A DNA stretch of 64,000 bases from an uncultured Prevotella sp. (GTDB taxonomy: Bacteria > Bacteroidota > Bacteroidia > Bacteroidales > Bacteroidaceae). Shown one piece after another: positions 49,380 through 59,057 of this stretch; within the stretch, counting starts at the first letter, position 1; each line of letters starts with the position of its first letter. The position numbers and the translations under genes are program-made. Under the pieces are notes generated by a model. The model made no database searches. It was not told where the DNA came from and worked only from the letters and a program-made list of their open reading frames with translations. Location of the stretch: contig CAJODF010000001.1 in assembly GCA_905233555.1 (NCBI GenBank), forward strand, positions 62,001 through 126,000, read 5' to 3'.

Positions 49380-51113
49380 TTAGTACTGGTAGGTCTCACG
49401 TACATCCACGTGGATGGCGTCCTCCTTCAGATGTGGGTTGAAGGTGAGGTCTTCCATCGGGAACGGAATGGTGAAACTGTTGACAGTTACGTTAGGTGCT
49501 GGCGTATCTTCGTCATAAACCGTATATTGGTCTTTACCATCGTCATCGGCGTTAATAAGCAGCCACTGACCGGTCGTGAAATAGTTCTTGAACGTCATGT
49601 TCAGGTTCCAATACTGGTTACGACGCTGGTTCTTCAGCTCGGCAATAGCGCGATCAGGATTGTAATAAGCCAGACGTACGAAATCGTACCAACGGTCACC
49701 CTCGCAAGCCAACTCCAAACGGCGTTCCTTCCAAATCTTGTCAAAATCCAAAGTGGTCTCGGCTGTAGCATTGGGAATAGCACGCTGACGGACGGCATTA
49801 AATGCGTTGAGAGCATCCGGGTCACTGGTCTGTCCCTGCAGGACCTTAGCCTCTGCGAATACCAGATAGATATCTGAAAGGCGAAGAATTGGGGTGCAAA
49901 GTGAACTGGCCATACGGGCGGCAGAGGTGCCGAGAACCGTCAGGTGGTCAGCATTGTTGCCATAGAGGTGCTTCACTACGTTACAGCCAGTGGGAGAACG
50001 GTGCTCACCCCAAGCGGCAGGGTTGTAGTCCTTGTCATATTCGAAGCGCATGTAATCAAAACCGCCTTTGTCACGCCAGAGGTAGGGAACAATGTCGCCA
50101 ACGGTCATCATCGTAGCCTTGCGGCGGGTGTCAACGTCAGGACGGGTTGCAGGATCGTCGAGGACATTGAATCCAAATGCATCCTGAAGGTCAACTGACG
50201 GGCCACCCCATTCGCCCCATACATCACCGTATTCATCGATACCGGTCATACCGAGGTCAGACTGGAAAGTGTTCTGTGAAGTCCACTGTGAACTTACCAC
50301 CCAGCGCCAAGCAATCATGTTCTCCTTTGACTTGTTGCCTTCAAGTTTGAAGACATCAGCATAGTTCTTTTCAAGTTGACGTCCAGAGTTGTCGATGACA
50401 TCCTTAGCCAAAGTGGCAGCCATCTGTAAGTCACTGTTGTTCAGTGAACCACTGACACCAGCCTTGGTCAGATAAACCTTAGCGAGTAGGGCCTTGGCGC
50501 AGTATTTGTCGAGACGACCTTCTGTACACTGTTCAGGAAGCCACTCAATGGCTTTCTCCAAAGTCATAATGATATACTCATAGACATCGGCCTTCTGAAC
50601 CTTTTTCTGTTCGTTGTAGGTACCGGACTCAATCATTGATGCATTTTCGTGTACGATGGGTACATCACCAAAGGTACGTACCAAATAGAAGTAGGCCATA
50701 GCCTTCCAAAGTAGGCACTCACCCATGGTCTGTTTCTTTACCGCCTCAGAGGCACCACCGCCTTCAATGTATTTACGAACAATGTTGGAGTGACCATTGA
50801 CAGCCCACAGAGAATAGGACATGTTGCGCAGGTCCTCGTCGTTAGAGTTGAGCGAGAAGTTCAGGTAGGGGCTTGATCCCCAGTAGTAGTTGCCTGACAG
50901 CACCTCACCCACCTTGAAGAAGCCACGCTGGAAATCGTACCAGGGTGAGTTGTACAGATAATCCACGGCAGCGATGCACTCAGCATCGGTCTTATAATAG
51001 CCGCTGGCCACATAACTGTCTTCTGTCGGACGATCCAGGAAGTCTTCACAGGAAGTCAGTCCCAGTCCGATAACAGAGGCTGCTAAGAATATTTTGATTT
51101 GATTCTTTTTCAT
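49380..51113 (-). CDS. susD: RagB/SusD family nutrient uptake outer membrane protein
   Basis: A 577-residue SusD homologue. The lipobox GLTSCEDFLDRPTEDSY is typical. The helical TPR-like body begins with CIAAVDYLYNSPWYDFQ and KQTMGECLLWKAMAYFYLVRTFGDVPIV. The C-terminal region has LRLSDIYLVFAEAKVLQG, NAVRQRAIP and IWKERRLELACEGDRWYDFVRL, a hallmark of the family. SusD caps the SusC pore and captures oligosaccharide. It lies 20 bases behind susC on the same transcript. Specificity cannot be read from the sequence. Confidence 0.95.
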   Translation of the reverse strand: MKKNQIKIFLAASVIGLGLTSCEDFLDRPTEDSYVASGYYKTDAECIAAVDYLYNSPWYDFQRGFFKVGEVLSGNYYWGSSPYLNFSLNSNDEDLRNMSYSLWAVNGHSNIVRKYIEGGGASEAVKKQTMGECLLWKAMAYFYLVRTFGDVPIVHENASMIESGTYNEQKKVQKADVYEYIIMTLEKAIEWLPEQCTEGRLDKYCAKALLAKVYLTKAGVSGSLNNSDLQMAATLAKDVIDNSGRQLEKNYADVFKLEGNKSKENMIAWRWVVSSQWTSQNTFQSDLGMTGIDEYGDVWGEWGGPSVDLQDAFGFNVLDDPATRPDVDTRRKATMMTVGDIVPYLWRDKGGFDYMRFEYDKDYNPAAWGEHRSPTGCNVVKHLYGNNADHLTVLGTSAARMASSLCTPILRLSDIYLVFAEAKVLQGQTSDPDALNAFNAVRQRAIPNATAETTLDFDKIWKERRLELACEGDRWYDFVRLAYYNPDRAIAELKNQRRNQYWNLNMTFKNYFTTGQWLLINADDDGKDQYTVYDEDTPAPNVTVNSFTIPFPMEDLTFNPHLKEDAIHVDVRETYQY

Positions 51114-51133
51114 ATTGATTGTCCTCCTTTACT

Positions 51134-54100
51134 TTAGAATGATAAGTTAATACCGAATGTGCATGTGAAGGGTGAAGGATAACGTCCGTTATCAAGACCG
51201 AACACATAGCCGTTGGCATCCGTCGTAGAGGCACCGATTTCAGGATCGTAGCCGTCGTATTTAGTCAGTGTCAGCACATTCTGCAGGTTGCAGTAGATGC
51301 GCAGGTTGTCCAGATAGAGTTTGTTCACAATCTTCTTCGGGAAGGTATAACCGAGTGAAATGTTCTTCAGACGGACGTATGAACCATCCTCGATATAACG
51401 ACTGGAAATGTTCTGGTTGTAGGTGTTACCAATGGCGACACGTGGTGTCTTGGTTTCGGGGTTGGTGACATAGACATTGCTGATGTCGTTGTACCACATA
51501 CTTCCGTCTTCATACACCTTACCTGGATCGATAGCGGCCAGTTGTGCGCGATCGGCAATCTTCTCCTGGATCTGGTTGTTCCAGGTACTCGTCATCGAGG
51601 TCAGGGGGATAGAGGTGTAGTTCATCACCTTGTTACCGACAGAACCGTTGATGAAGATCGACAGGTCGAAGTTCTTGTAATTGAACGTGTTGGTAAAGCC
51701 GAAGGTGAAATCAGGCAGCGGAGAACCGATATTGGTCTTATCGTTCTCGTCGATGATACCGTTACCATCTACATCTTTGAACTTCAAGTCACCAGGCCAT
51801 ACCGTATTGCTCTTACTGTATTTTGTCGGATCCGTCTGGTGGCGATAAGCAATAATATTACCGTTTTCATCGGTCTCAGTAACACACGACTGTATGTAAA
51901 GGGTATTGACCGGCGAACTTAGAATATCGTCAAAGTCCTTATAAACACCTTCTACTTCATATCCATAGAAGTCATACATCGGACGACCTACAGAAGACAC
52001 AGCCACAACATCGCTCCACTGACCATAACCGATGATGGCTGCAGAGGTTGTACCCTGAAGGGCTACCAGTTTGTTCTTGTTGAACGAGAACTGCAAGTCG
52101 GTATCCCAACTGAAGGCCTTTGTCTGAACCGGTGTAGCCTTGACTTCGATTTCAAGACCGGTGTTACGCATGGTGCCGTAGTTTCCATAAGGAGCGGAGA
52201 GGGCAGACGAACCGTTACCCTGTGTTCCTAAGTAAGAAGGCAACTGCATCTTCATCAGCATGTCCTTCGATTCCTTGCGGTACCAGTCGATGGTCAAATT
52301 GATACGGTTGTTCAAGAAACCGAGGTCAAGACCTAAGTCTATCTGTTCCTGTGTCTCCCACTGGATGGACTCGTTAGGCAGACCTGTCGGACGATAGGAC
52401 TGTCCTAATGATGAAGGCATCACGCCGAGGGCAACACCCCATTTGTAACCACCGATGTTGGCGTTACCGGTCTGTCCCCAACCCACACGGATCTTACCGT
52501 TGCTGAGAATATTCTGATTCTTCATGAAGGCCTCGTTAGAGAAGCGCCAACTGGCAGCCACAGAATGGAAGCCTGCCCAACGGTTGTTAGGACCGAAGTT
52601 GGACGAGCCGTCATAACGGAATGTATAAGTCGCATAGTAGCGATCATCATAATTATAGGTTTCGCGCGTGAAGAACGAAGCCATTGAGGCGCTGCCGAAA
52701 CCAGAGCTGAAGTCTTTGTCGGCTTTTTCTGCAAGTGACGGGTTCTGTACGTCGTTACGTGGCAGGTTCTGACCTGTGATACCTTGGTATTTCCAAATGG
52801 ACTCCCAGCATTCCTGACCGAGCATAGCAGTTAAGTTATGTTTACCAAAGTTACCGGTATAGGTCAGATAGTTCTTCAGTTGCCAGAATTTGTTGGTGTT
52901 GCTCTGCCAGTGATCCTGGTTGGCAGGCTTCTGCCAGCCACCGAGGTCAACAGAAGGCTCCCAAGTCTCTGCATTCGAGCCGGAGATGTCATAACCTAAT
53001 TCTGCATGCCAGACGAGATTCTTCAGGAAACTGACTTCTGCGAAGATGTTACCTGTCAACTTACGGCGCTCCAACGTATATTGGTTCATGTTGGCCAGAG
53101 CCACAGGGTTGGGGTTCGTATAACCCTCACGCACCTCTGCATAGTAGTTACCGAAGACATCATAGATCGGCATATCGGGCAGGGTGGTCAGTGAGTAAGT
53201 AATGATACCCTCGCTACCATCTGCTCTCTTCAGATCATCGTTGGTGGTAGAGAAGGTGGTTGACATACCGAGTTTCAGCCAGGACTTCAACTGTGCGTCG
53301 AGGTTGGCACGTACGGAATAGCGCTTGAAGTTAGAACCGATGATGGTACCTTCCTGATTCATGAAGTTACCTGATACATAGTACTGCACCTTGTCAGTAC
53401 CACCCTGAGCAGATACCTGATGCTGGTGCTGGAGAGCCGTCTGGAAAATGGCATCCTGCCAGTTGGTACCATTGCCAAGGATAGAGGGATCTGAATAGTT
53501 GGCATTGGCCTGACTCTTCTGAATCCAGCCGTCGTTGACAAAACTCTGATAGTACTCTGCATATTCGCGGAGGTTCATCATGTCAAGACGCTTCACCTGG
53601 CGGTTGACAGCAAACATGCCGTCGTAGTTGAACTTTGCCTCGCCGGCCTTACCACGCTTGGTGGTGATAAGCACGACACCATTGGCACCCTGGGCACCAT
53701 AGATGGCGGTAGCAGAAGCATCCTTCAGAATCTCCATCGAAACGATATCGGAGGGGTTCAGGGTTGACAGTGGGGAGATGGTAGAAACCTTACCGTTACC
53801 AAGACGGTCGGCCAGACCGTAGTCTGCACCTGACTGTCCACCGCTCTGCACGATCACGCCGTCGATGACATAGAGGGGTTCCTGATTGGCGTTAATAGAA
53901 CCGATACCACGCACACGGATAGAGGATGATGAACCAGGCGCACCAGAAGTTGTAACGGCAGTCACACCAGTGGCACGTCCTTGCAGACTCTGATCCAAAG
54001 AGGTAATGACGGTTCCCTTCAGGGATTGTTCGTTGATGGAAGAGGAAGAACCAGAGAGGTCGCTCTTCTTCATCGTACCATAACCGACGACCACCACTTC

Positions 54101-54451
54101 GTCAAGCATCTGCTTGTCTTCTTCGATGGTAATCTCATAGTTGGTCTGATTAGCAGTGATTTTCACTTCCTTGTTCAGATAGCCAATGTAAGAAACGACC
54201 AGGGTCTGACCCGGGCTGGCGTTCAGTGTGAAGTTACCGTCGAAATCGGTGGCTACACCGTTCGCCGTTCCTTTCACAACGACACTGGCTCCAATGACGG
54301 GGCCAGAAGCATCGACTACAGTACCTGTAATCTTCTTTGCCTGCTGCACCTCTTGTACGGCGTCAGCGGCATTGGCTTTGGGTGAATAACATAATCCCAG
54401 GAGGGAGAATGCACCCACCAGCAGCGCTGTTTTCCTAAAAGTTTTGTTCAT
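51134..54451 (-). CDS. susC: SusC/RagA family TonB-linked outer membrane protein
   Basis: A 1,105-residue TonB-dependent transporter for oligosaccharides. After a signal peptide comes a carboxypeptidase-regulatory-like domain (ITGTVVDASGPVIGASVVVKG, NFTLNASPGQTLVVSYIGY). Next is the TonB-box region (DEVVVVGYGTMKKSDLSGS), the plug (PLYVIDGVIVQSGG, LNPSDIVSMEILKDASATAIYGAQGANGVV, the SusC signature) and a 22-strand barrel ending in a terminal phenylalanine (CTFGINLSF). The barrel accounts for residues from about 240 on. It is the first gene of the polysaccharide locus, with promoter at 54509-54516. No ECF sigma/anti-sigma pair or hybrid two-component regulator is adjacent in the window. Confidence 0.96.
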   Translation of the reverse strand: MNKTFRKTALLVGAFSLLGLCYSPKANAADAVQEVQQAKKITGTVVDASGPVIGASVVVKGTANGVATDFDGNFTLNASPGQTLVVSYIGYLNKEVKITANQTNYEITIEEDKQMLDEVVVVGYGTMKKSDLSGSSSSINEQSLKGTVITSLDQSLQGRATGVTAVTTSGAPGSSSSIRVRGIGSINANQEPLYVIDGVIVQSGGQSGADYGLADRLGNGKVSTISPLSTLNPSDIVSMEILKDASATAIYGAQGANGVVLITTKRGKAGEAKFNYDGMFAVNRQVKRLDMMNLREYAEYYQSFVNDGWIQKSQANANYSDPSILGNGTNWQDAIFQTALQHQHQVSAQGGTDKVQYYVSGNFMNQEGTIIGSNFKRYSVRANLDAQLKSWLKLGMSTTFSTTNDDLKRADGSEGIITYSLTTLPDMPIYDVFGNYYAEVREGYTNPNPVALANMNQYTLERRKLTGNIFAEVSFLKNLVWHAELGYDISGSNAETWEPSVDLGGWQKPANQDHWQSNTNKFWQLKNYLTYTGNFGKHNLTAMLGQECWESIWKYQGITGQNLPRNDVQNPSLAEKADKDFSSGFGSASMASFFTRETYNYDDRYYATYTFRYDGSSNFGPNNRWAGFHSVAASWRFSNEAFMKNQNILSNGKIRVGWGQTGNANIGGYKWGVALGVMPSSLGQSYRPTGLPNESIQWETQEQIDLGLDLGFLNNRINLTIDWYRKESKDMLMKMQLPSYLGTQGNGSSALSAPYGNYGTMRNTGLEIEVKATPVQTKAFSWDTDLQFSFNKNKLVALQGTTSAAIIGYGQWSDVVAVSSVGRPMYDFYGYEVEGVYKDFDDILSSPVNTLYIQSCVTETDENGNIIAYRHQTDPTKYSKSNTVWPGDLKFKDVDGNGIIDENDKTNIGSPLPDFTFGFTNTFNYKNFDLSIFINGSVGNKVMNYTSIPLTSMTSTWNNQIQEKIADRAQLAAIDPGKVYEDGSMWYNDISNVYVTNPETKTPRVAIGNTYNQNISSRYIEDGSYVRLKNISLGYTFPKKIVNKLYLDNLRIYCNLQNVLTLTKYDGYDPEIGASTTDANGYVFGLDNGRYPSPFTCTFGINLSF

Positions 54452-54508
54452 ACGTTAGTTATATATAAAATAATGTTAGAATTGTAGTACTTAGTTCTAA
54501 ATCCGTTG

Positions 54509-54516
54509 CAAAGATA
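54509..54516 (-). promoter_or_regulatory. -7 promoter box of the susC operon
   Basis: CAAAGATA on the plus strand reads TATCTTTG on the minus strand, about 60 bases before the susC ATG. A possible -33 TTG is at plus 54539-54541, with a spacing of 22 rather than 20. Confidence 0.6.
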
Positions 54517-54697
54517 AGATAAATTGCCGAAATAGAAGCAACTTTTTTTGATTATTATTGATACTATTTTGTCCTTTTCCCTGTTTTTTAACAAAAATGA
54601 GGGAAAAGAGTGTGTAAATGTGCTAATAAGTGTAACTATTACACAGGCGTATTTTGGACCATTTTTGCCTTAAATGTAAACAATACACTTAAAAACG

Positions 54698-55729
54698 TTA
54701 GCCGATGAGAATCTGTTCCAGTGTATTGATTTCTTCCTCAGTTGTAGCCCAACTGGTGACAAAGCGGCAGATGGTATGATGGTGGTCGGTTTGACCGAAA
54801 TGCGAGAACTCTACTTTACGCTCCAGTTGTTCTACCTGTTCGTTGTCGATGACGACGAATTGTTGGTTAGTGGGGGAATCTACATAGAATTCGAAACCCT
54901 TGCGCTTGAAAATTTCCTTCATCCGCATGGCCATCTTGATGGCATGTTCAGAAAGTTTGAAATAAAGGTTGTTGCTAAACAGCGCATCAAACTGCAAACC
55001 AATCAGTGCACCTTTGGCAATCACGGCACCGTGCTGTTTCTGGATGGAGAAGAAATGCTTGTGGGCTTTGCGGTTGGTGAAGACCACTGCCTCGCCACAG
55101 AGGGCTCCAATCTTTGTACCGCCAATATAAAACACGTCACAGTGGCGGGCGAGATAGGGTAGGGAAACATCGTTGCCTTCGGCCATCAGACCATAGCCGA
55201 GGCGGGCACCGTCGATATAGAGCGGTATCTTGTAGCGTTGGCAGACCTGATAGATGTCGTCGAGTTCCTTGGCCGTGTAGAGTGTGCCGAACTCGGTGGG
55301 GAAGGTGATATAGACCAATCCCGGATGCACGGCATGATCCTTGTTGCCGTCGTGCATATAGTCGTCGAGGTATTTGTCGAGTGTCTTGGCGGCCATCTTG
55401 CCGTCGGTGTCTGCAATGGTGATGATTTTGTGTTCCGTGAACTCCACGGCTCCGGCCTCGTGGACATTGATGTGGCCTGATCCCACACAGATGACGCCCT
55501 CGTATTGATAGAGCATCGAGTCGATGGTCGTGGCATTGGTCTGGGTGCCTCCTGTCAGGAAGAATATTTGTGCGTCAGGCATGCCGCATGCCTCACGGAT
55601 GCGGGCCTTGGCGCGTTCGCTGAACTCGTCAAAGCCGTAGGGCGTAGGCTTAGCGTTGTTGTACTTTATCAGGTTGTCAAGTACCTCCTGACAGGCACCG
55701 TTGTTGTAGTCGCATTCGAATGATATCAT
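54698..55729 (-). CDS. ltaE: Low-specificity threonine aldolase-like PLP enzyme
   Basis: A 343-residue fold-type I PLP enzyme of the threonine aldolase / beta-eliminating lyase family, which cleaves L-threonine or L-allo-threonine to glycine and acetaldehyde. Seen: FFLTGGTQTNATTIDSML (cofactor phosphate region), SGHINVHEAGAVEFTEHK, YIDGARLGYGLM and FYIGGTKIGALCGEA, with the PLP lysine in GGTK. It is monocistronic, in divergent orientation to the DUF3089 gene, and a -7 box lies 23 bases before its start. Confidence 0.88.
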   Translation of the reverse strand: MISFECDYNNGACQEVLDNLIKYNNAKPTPYGFDEFSERAKARIREACGMPDAQIFFLTGGTQTNATTIDSMLYQYEGVICVGSGHINVHEAGAVEFTEHKIITIADTDGKMAAKTLDKYLDDYMHDGNKDHAVHPGLVYITFPTEFGTLYTAKELDDIYQVCQRYKIPLYIDGARLGYGLMAEGNDVSLPYLARHCDVFYIGGTKIGALCGEAVVFTNRKAHKHFFSIQKQHGAVIAKGALIGLQFDALFSNNLYFKLSEHAIKMAMRMKEIFKRKGFEFYVDSPTNQQFVVIDNEQVEQLERKVEFSHFGQTDHHHTICRFVTSWATTEEEINTLEQILIG

Positions 55730-55749
55730 TGTTTTGTTTGTTTATTGGT

Positions 55750-55812
55750 TGCAAAATTACGAAATAATCTGTAACAATCTGTGTAATCTGTGGCTTTTTT
55801 TGTATCTTTGCA
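55750..55812. promoter_or_regulatory. Divergent promoters for ltaE and the DUF3089 gene
   Basis: The minus -7 box TAATTTTG is at plus 55752-55759, and the plus -7 box TATCTTTG at 55803-55810. The left side (55750-55769) matches the left arm of the elements at 13721 and 25914 in 19 of 20 bases, and the outer distance between the boxes is 59 bases (60 in the other two). The middle has AATCTGT-type repeats instead of ATGAATT. Confidence 0.7.
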
Positions 55813-55836
55813 ACCAAATTTCATTCAACCACGACG

Positions 55837-56805
55837 ATGATGAGATGGAAAAGGGTATTGATGATGCTTTGGGCAATGGCTCTGCTGCTGTTACTCTCTT
55901 CATGGGACGACGGCAAGGGTTCGCTGATCGGCCCGATTCCATCAGAACCGGTCTATGCCGATTCGTCGCAGTGGTTTATCCGTGACCGAGGCGGAAAGGC
56001 CGACCTTTTTTATATTATTTCTACCGAGACGGGCGACCATCTGATGAATGGTGATACCTGTCACTTTGCTGATACCTATGATGACTATCTGCGTGGGCGT
56101 ATGGCGCATGAGATGCATGCTGTGGATTCCTTCTATTCCGGTGACTGCAACTATTACTCCCCTTACTACCGTCAGGTATCTATGCAATCATGGGGTTCTT
56201 TGGAGGCTACGATGGCGCGACTGCCCTTGGCGCTCGCCGATGTGCGACGCAGTTGGGACTATTACATAGCGCATTACAACCAAGGTCGGCCCTTCGTGAT
56301 TGCGGGTTACAGTCAGGGAGCACACGCCATGATGGACATCATGCGACGAATGCCCGACAGTATTGCCTCGCGGATGGTGGCTGCTTATGTCGTCGGCTAT
56401 AGGGTGACGCAGGAGGATTTGGATTCCTGTCCGTTGATACGGCCTGCGCAGGGGGCAACGGACACGGGGGTGACGATCTGTTTTAACTCTGTGCGCTCGC
56501 CGAAGGATACTATACTGGTGGTGAGCGGAGGTAACTTGCTGTGCATCAATCCGGTGAACTGGCGGACGGACACGGTCAGTGCATCGTTCGTTGTCGTTGA
56601 CCATAGGCGTACTGATACGTTGACAGCGCAGTGCGATCCTGGGAATCATTTGGTATTGGTTGGGAACTATCCCGACAACAGGCCGATGCCAGTTATCGGC
56701 GTACCTGGCAACTACCACCATCGGGAACTGAAATTCTACTATCCTTATATCTGCCAGAACATTATGGATCGTGTGGCAGCATATTTTGAGAAAAAAGAAG
56801 AGTGA
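55837..56805 (+). CDS. DUF3089 alpha/beta-hydrolase-like exported protein
   Basis: A 322-residue protein with an N-terminal hydrophobic signal (MLWAMALLLLLSS) that would place it outside the inner membrane. DUF3089 proteins have an alpha/beta-hydrolase fold; the nucleophile elbow is FVIAGYSQGAHAMMD. Other family marks are ADLFYIISTE near residue 55, YYSPYYRQVSM and the late histidine region (CDPGNHLVLVGNY, GNYHHRELKFYYP). The substrate is unknown; lipase or esterase activity is possible. The stop lies inside a terminator stem shared with argF'. Confidence 0.82.
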   Translation: MMRWKRVLMMLWAMALLLLLSSWDDGKGSLIGPIPSEPVYADSSQWFIRDRGGKADLFYIISTETGDHLMNGDTCHFADTYDDYLRGRMAHEMHAVDSFYSGDCNYYSPYYRQVSMQSWGSLEATMARLPLALADVRRSWDYYIAHYNQGRPFVIAGYSQGAHAMMDIMRRMPDSIASRMVAAYVVGYRVTQEDLDSCPLIRPAQGATDTGVTICFNSVRSPKDTILVVSGGNLLCINPVNWRTDTVSASFVVVDHRRTDTLTAQCDPGNHLVLVGNYPDNRPMPVIGVPGNYHHRELKFYYPYICQNIMDRVAAYFEKKEE

Positions 56806-56827
56806 GGCGGCTGACCTCACTCTTCTT
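56795..56827. terminator. Bidirectional terminator between the DUF3089 gene and argF'
   Basis: AAGAAGAGTGAGG (56795-56807) pairs perfectly with CCTCACTCTTCTT (56815-56827) around 7 bases. The stem contains the stop codon of the DUF3089 gene. Confidence 0.85.
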
Positions 56828-56831
56828 GTAT

Positions 56832-57794
56832 TTATAGTGCTTCGAGCATTCGTTTAATAACTACCGAACAACTGATTTCCCGGTTGGCGGCCTCTGGGAT
56901 GACGAGGCTGTTGGGTGACTCGATTACATCGTCGGTGACGATGAGATTGCGGCGCACGGGTAGGCAATGCAGGAACTTGCCGTTGTTGGTCCACGACATG
57001 TGCTCGGTATCTACCGTCCACGACATATCCTTTGAAGTGATCTTGCCATAGTCGGCAGGATTCGTCACGCCAGGGTTCGACCAGTTCTTGGCGTAGATGA
57101 AGTCGGCACCCTCGAAGGCTTTCTTCTGGTCGTACTCCACACGGGCATTGCCGATGAATTTCGGATCGAGTTCGTAACCCTCGGGGTGGGTGATGACGAG
57201 GTCAACGTCGGCGGCATTCATCCACTGGGCGAACGAGTTAGGTACAGCCTGTGGCAAGGCGCGGCAATGGGGAGCCCAGGTGAGCACTACCTTCGGACGT
57301 TCTACTGGCTTATGCTCCTCAATCGTGATGAGGTCGGCGAAGGCCTGTAAGGGATGCACGGTGGCGGTCTCCATAGCGAAGACAGGACGGCCGGAATACT
57401 TGATAAACTGATTCAGCACCGTCTCGGCATAGTCGTACTCACGGTCGGTAAGCCCAGCGAACGAGCGCACACCGATAAGGTCGCAGTAGCAGCCCATTAC
57501 AGGAATGGCTTCCAACAGGTGTTCACTCTTGTCGCCGTCCATAATGACACCGCGTTCAGTCTCTAACTTCCACGCGCCGGCATTCACATCGAGCACAATC
57601 ACGTTCATGCCGAGGTTCATTGCTGCCTTCTGAGTGGAGAGGCGGGTGCGGAGGCTGTTATTGAAGAATATCATCATCAGGGTTTTGTTCCGTCCCAGAT
57701 GCTGATACTTATAACGGTCTAGTTTGATTTCCTGTGCTTCGGCGAGGGCTTTCCGGAGGTCGCCGATATCCTCCACATTAATAAATGATTTCAT
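56832..57794 (-). CDS. argF': N-succinylornithine carbamoyltransferase
   Basis: A 320-residue transcarbamylase of the Bacteroidetes type, which uses N-succinyl-L-ornithine instead of ornithine in arginine synthesis. The carbamoyl phosphate site is FFNNSLRTRLSTQKAA, with SLRTR in place of STRTR. HLLEAIPVMGCYC carries the proline that is known to set succinyl rather than acetyl specificity in the B. fragilis enzyme. The ending GKFLHCLPVRRNLIVTDDVIESP matches. ATG 57794 gives MKSFINVEDIGDLRKAL as in relatives; an ATG at 57806 is in frame inside a 7-bp repeat. It is the last gene of the proline/arginine operon. Confidence 0.93.
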   Translation of the reverse strand: MKSFINVEDIGDLRKALAEAQEIKLDRYKYQHLGRNKTLMMIFFNNSLRTRLSTQKAAMNLGMNVIVLDVNAGAWKLETERGVIMDGDKSEHLLEAIPVMGCYCDLIGVRSFAGLTDREYDYAETVLNQFIKYSGRPVFAMETATVHPLQAFADLITIEEHKPVERPKVVLTWAPHCRALPQAVPNSFAQWMNAADVDLVITHPEGYELDPKFIGNARVEYDQKKAFEGADFIYAKNWSNPGVTNPADYGKITSKDMSWTVDTEHMSWTNNGKFLHCLPVRRNLIVTDDVIESPNSLVIPEAANREISCSVVIKRMLEAL

Positions 57795-57795
57795 A

Positions 57796-57830
57796 TCACT
57801 TTTCATTTTTCACTTTTAACTTCTAATTTG
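57796..57830 (-). repeat. 7-bp tandem repeat across the proA-argF' junction
   Basis: Plus-strand units TCACTTT, TCATTTT, TCACTTT, TAACTTC, TAATTTG. It encodes the last residues and stop of ProA. Confidence 0.85.
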
Positions 57831-59057
57831 GCCTTCTCCCTCGATGAGCCACTTGTAAGTGCAAATCTCTTCAAGTGCCATTGGACCGCGGGGGCCAAGT
57901 TTCTGGGTGGAGATACCAATCTCCGCACCGAGGCCGAACTGCGCGCCGTCGGTAAACGAAGTCGGTGCGTTCCAATAGACGCAGGCCGCATCGACATGTG
58001 CTTGGAACTTACGGGCCGTCTCCTCATTCATCGTGACGATGGCCTCGCTGTGGCCAGAGCCATTCTTGTCGATGTGGTCTAAGGCCTCTTCGAGTGAAGC
58101 AACGGTCTTGATGGCCATCTTGTAGTCCATGAATTCTGTGCCGTAACTCTCGGTGGTGGCGTGTTCTAAGTATGGGTATTTGCCGTAGAGAGGGGCAAAA
58201 GCCTGCTCGTCGGCATAGATGATAACACTCTTCTCGGCCATTGTCTCGCAGAGGGGGAATAGGTCGTTAAGGCGACTTTCGTGTATGATGAGGCAGTCCA
58301 GTGCATTGCAGACCGAGACACGGCGGGTTTTGGCATTGTTGATGATGGCGCGTCCCATTTTCAAGTCGCCGTCCTTATCGAAGTAGGTGTTTACCACGCC
58401 GGCACCCGTCTCGATGACCGGCACGCGGGCGGTATCACGGACAAAGTCGATGAGTTTTCGTCCGCCGCGTGGGATGCAGAGGTCGATGTAGCCAACCGCA
58501 TTCAACATTTCACCTGTGGCTTCGTGGGTGGCGGGCAGCAGGGCCACCACATCTTTGCTTACACCATATTTCTCTAAGATTTCATGAATCAGTGCCACCT
58601 CCTCGCGGTTGGAGCAATCGGCATCCTTGCCACCTTTCAGTACGCAGGCATTGCCGCTTTTGAAACAGAGCGAGAAAACATCGAAGGTCACATTCGGCCG
58701 AGCCTCGTAGATCATCCCAATAACACCGAAGGGCACACTAATGCGACAAAGACGAAGACCGTTGGGCAACGTCTTCTGCTTCGTGACATGTCCGAGGGGC
58801 GTAGGCAGGGTGGCGACGTTCCGCATATCGGCAGCGATACCCTCCAAGCGGCTCTCCGTCAGTTGGAGACGGTCATAGAGAGGATTGTTTCTCGACATCT
58901 TGGCCAAATCCTGGGCATTCGCCTCCAAGATTCTCACCTTATTATATATTATAGCGTCGGCAACAGCATTCAGTATTTCGTTGCGCTGCTCGTCGCTCAG
59001 CAGGGCCAGACTTTTGCTAGCCCGTTTTACTTTTTCAAATGTTTCTTTCAGTTGCAT
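57816..59057 (-). CDS. proA: Gamma-glutamyl phosphate reductase
   Basis: A 413-residue aldehyde-dehydrogenase-fold enzyme, second step of proline synthesis from glutamate (NADPH). Seen: [60 protein letters not shown] and the catalytic Cys in [34 protein letters not shown] is the typical end. Its start overlaps the proB 3' end by 10 bases. The final residues come from the 7-bp repeat tract. Confidence 0.95.
   Translation of the reverse strand: MQLKETFEKVKRASKSLALLSDEQRNEILNAVADAIIYNKVRILEANAQDLAKMSRNNPLYDRLQLTESRLEGIAADMRNVATLPTPLGHVTKQKTLPNGLRLCRISVPFGVIGMIYEARPNVTFDVFSLCFKSGNACVLKGGKDADCSNREEVALIHEILEKYGVSKDVVALLPATHEATGEMLNAVGYIDLCIPRGGRKLIDFVRDTARVPVIETGAGVVNTYFDKDGDLKMGRAIINNAKTRRVSVCNALDCLIIHESRLNDLFPLCETMAEKSVIIYADEQAFAPLYGKYPYLEHATTESYGTEFMDYKMAIKTVASLEEALDHIDKNGSGHSEAIVTMNEETARKFQAHVDAACVYWNAPTSFTDGAQFGLGAEIGISTQKLGPRGPMALEEICTYKWLIEGEGQIRS

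Noticed and set aside
54452..54697. Possible riboswitch or small RNA upstream of susC
   Set aside because: Only a promoter box was found; no conserved RNA motif or strong stem could be made out.
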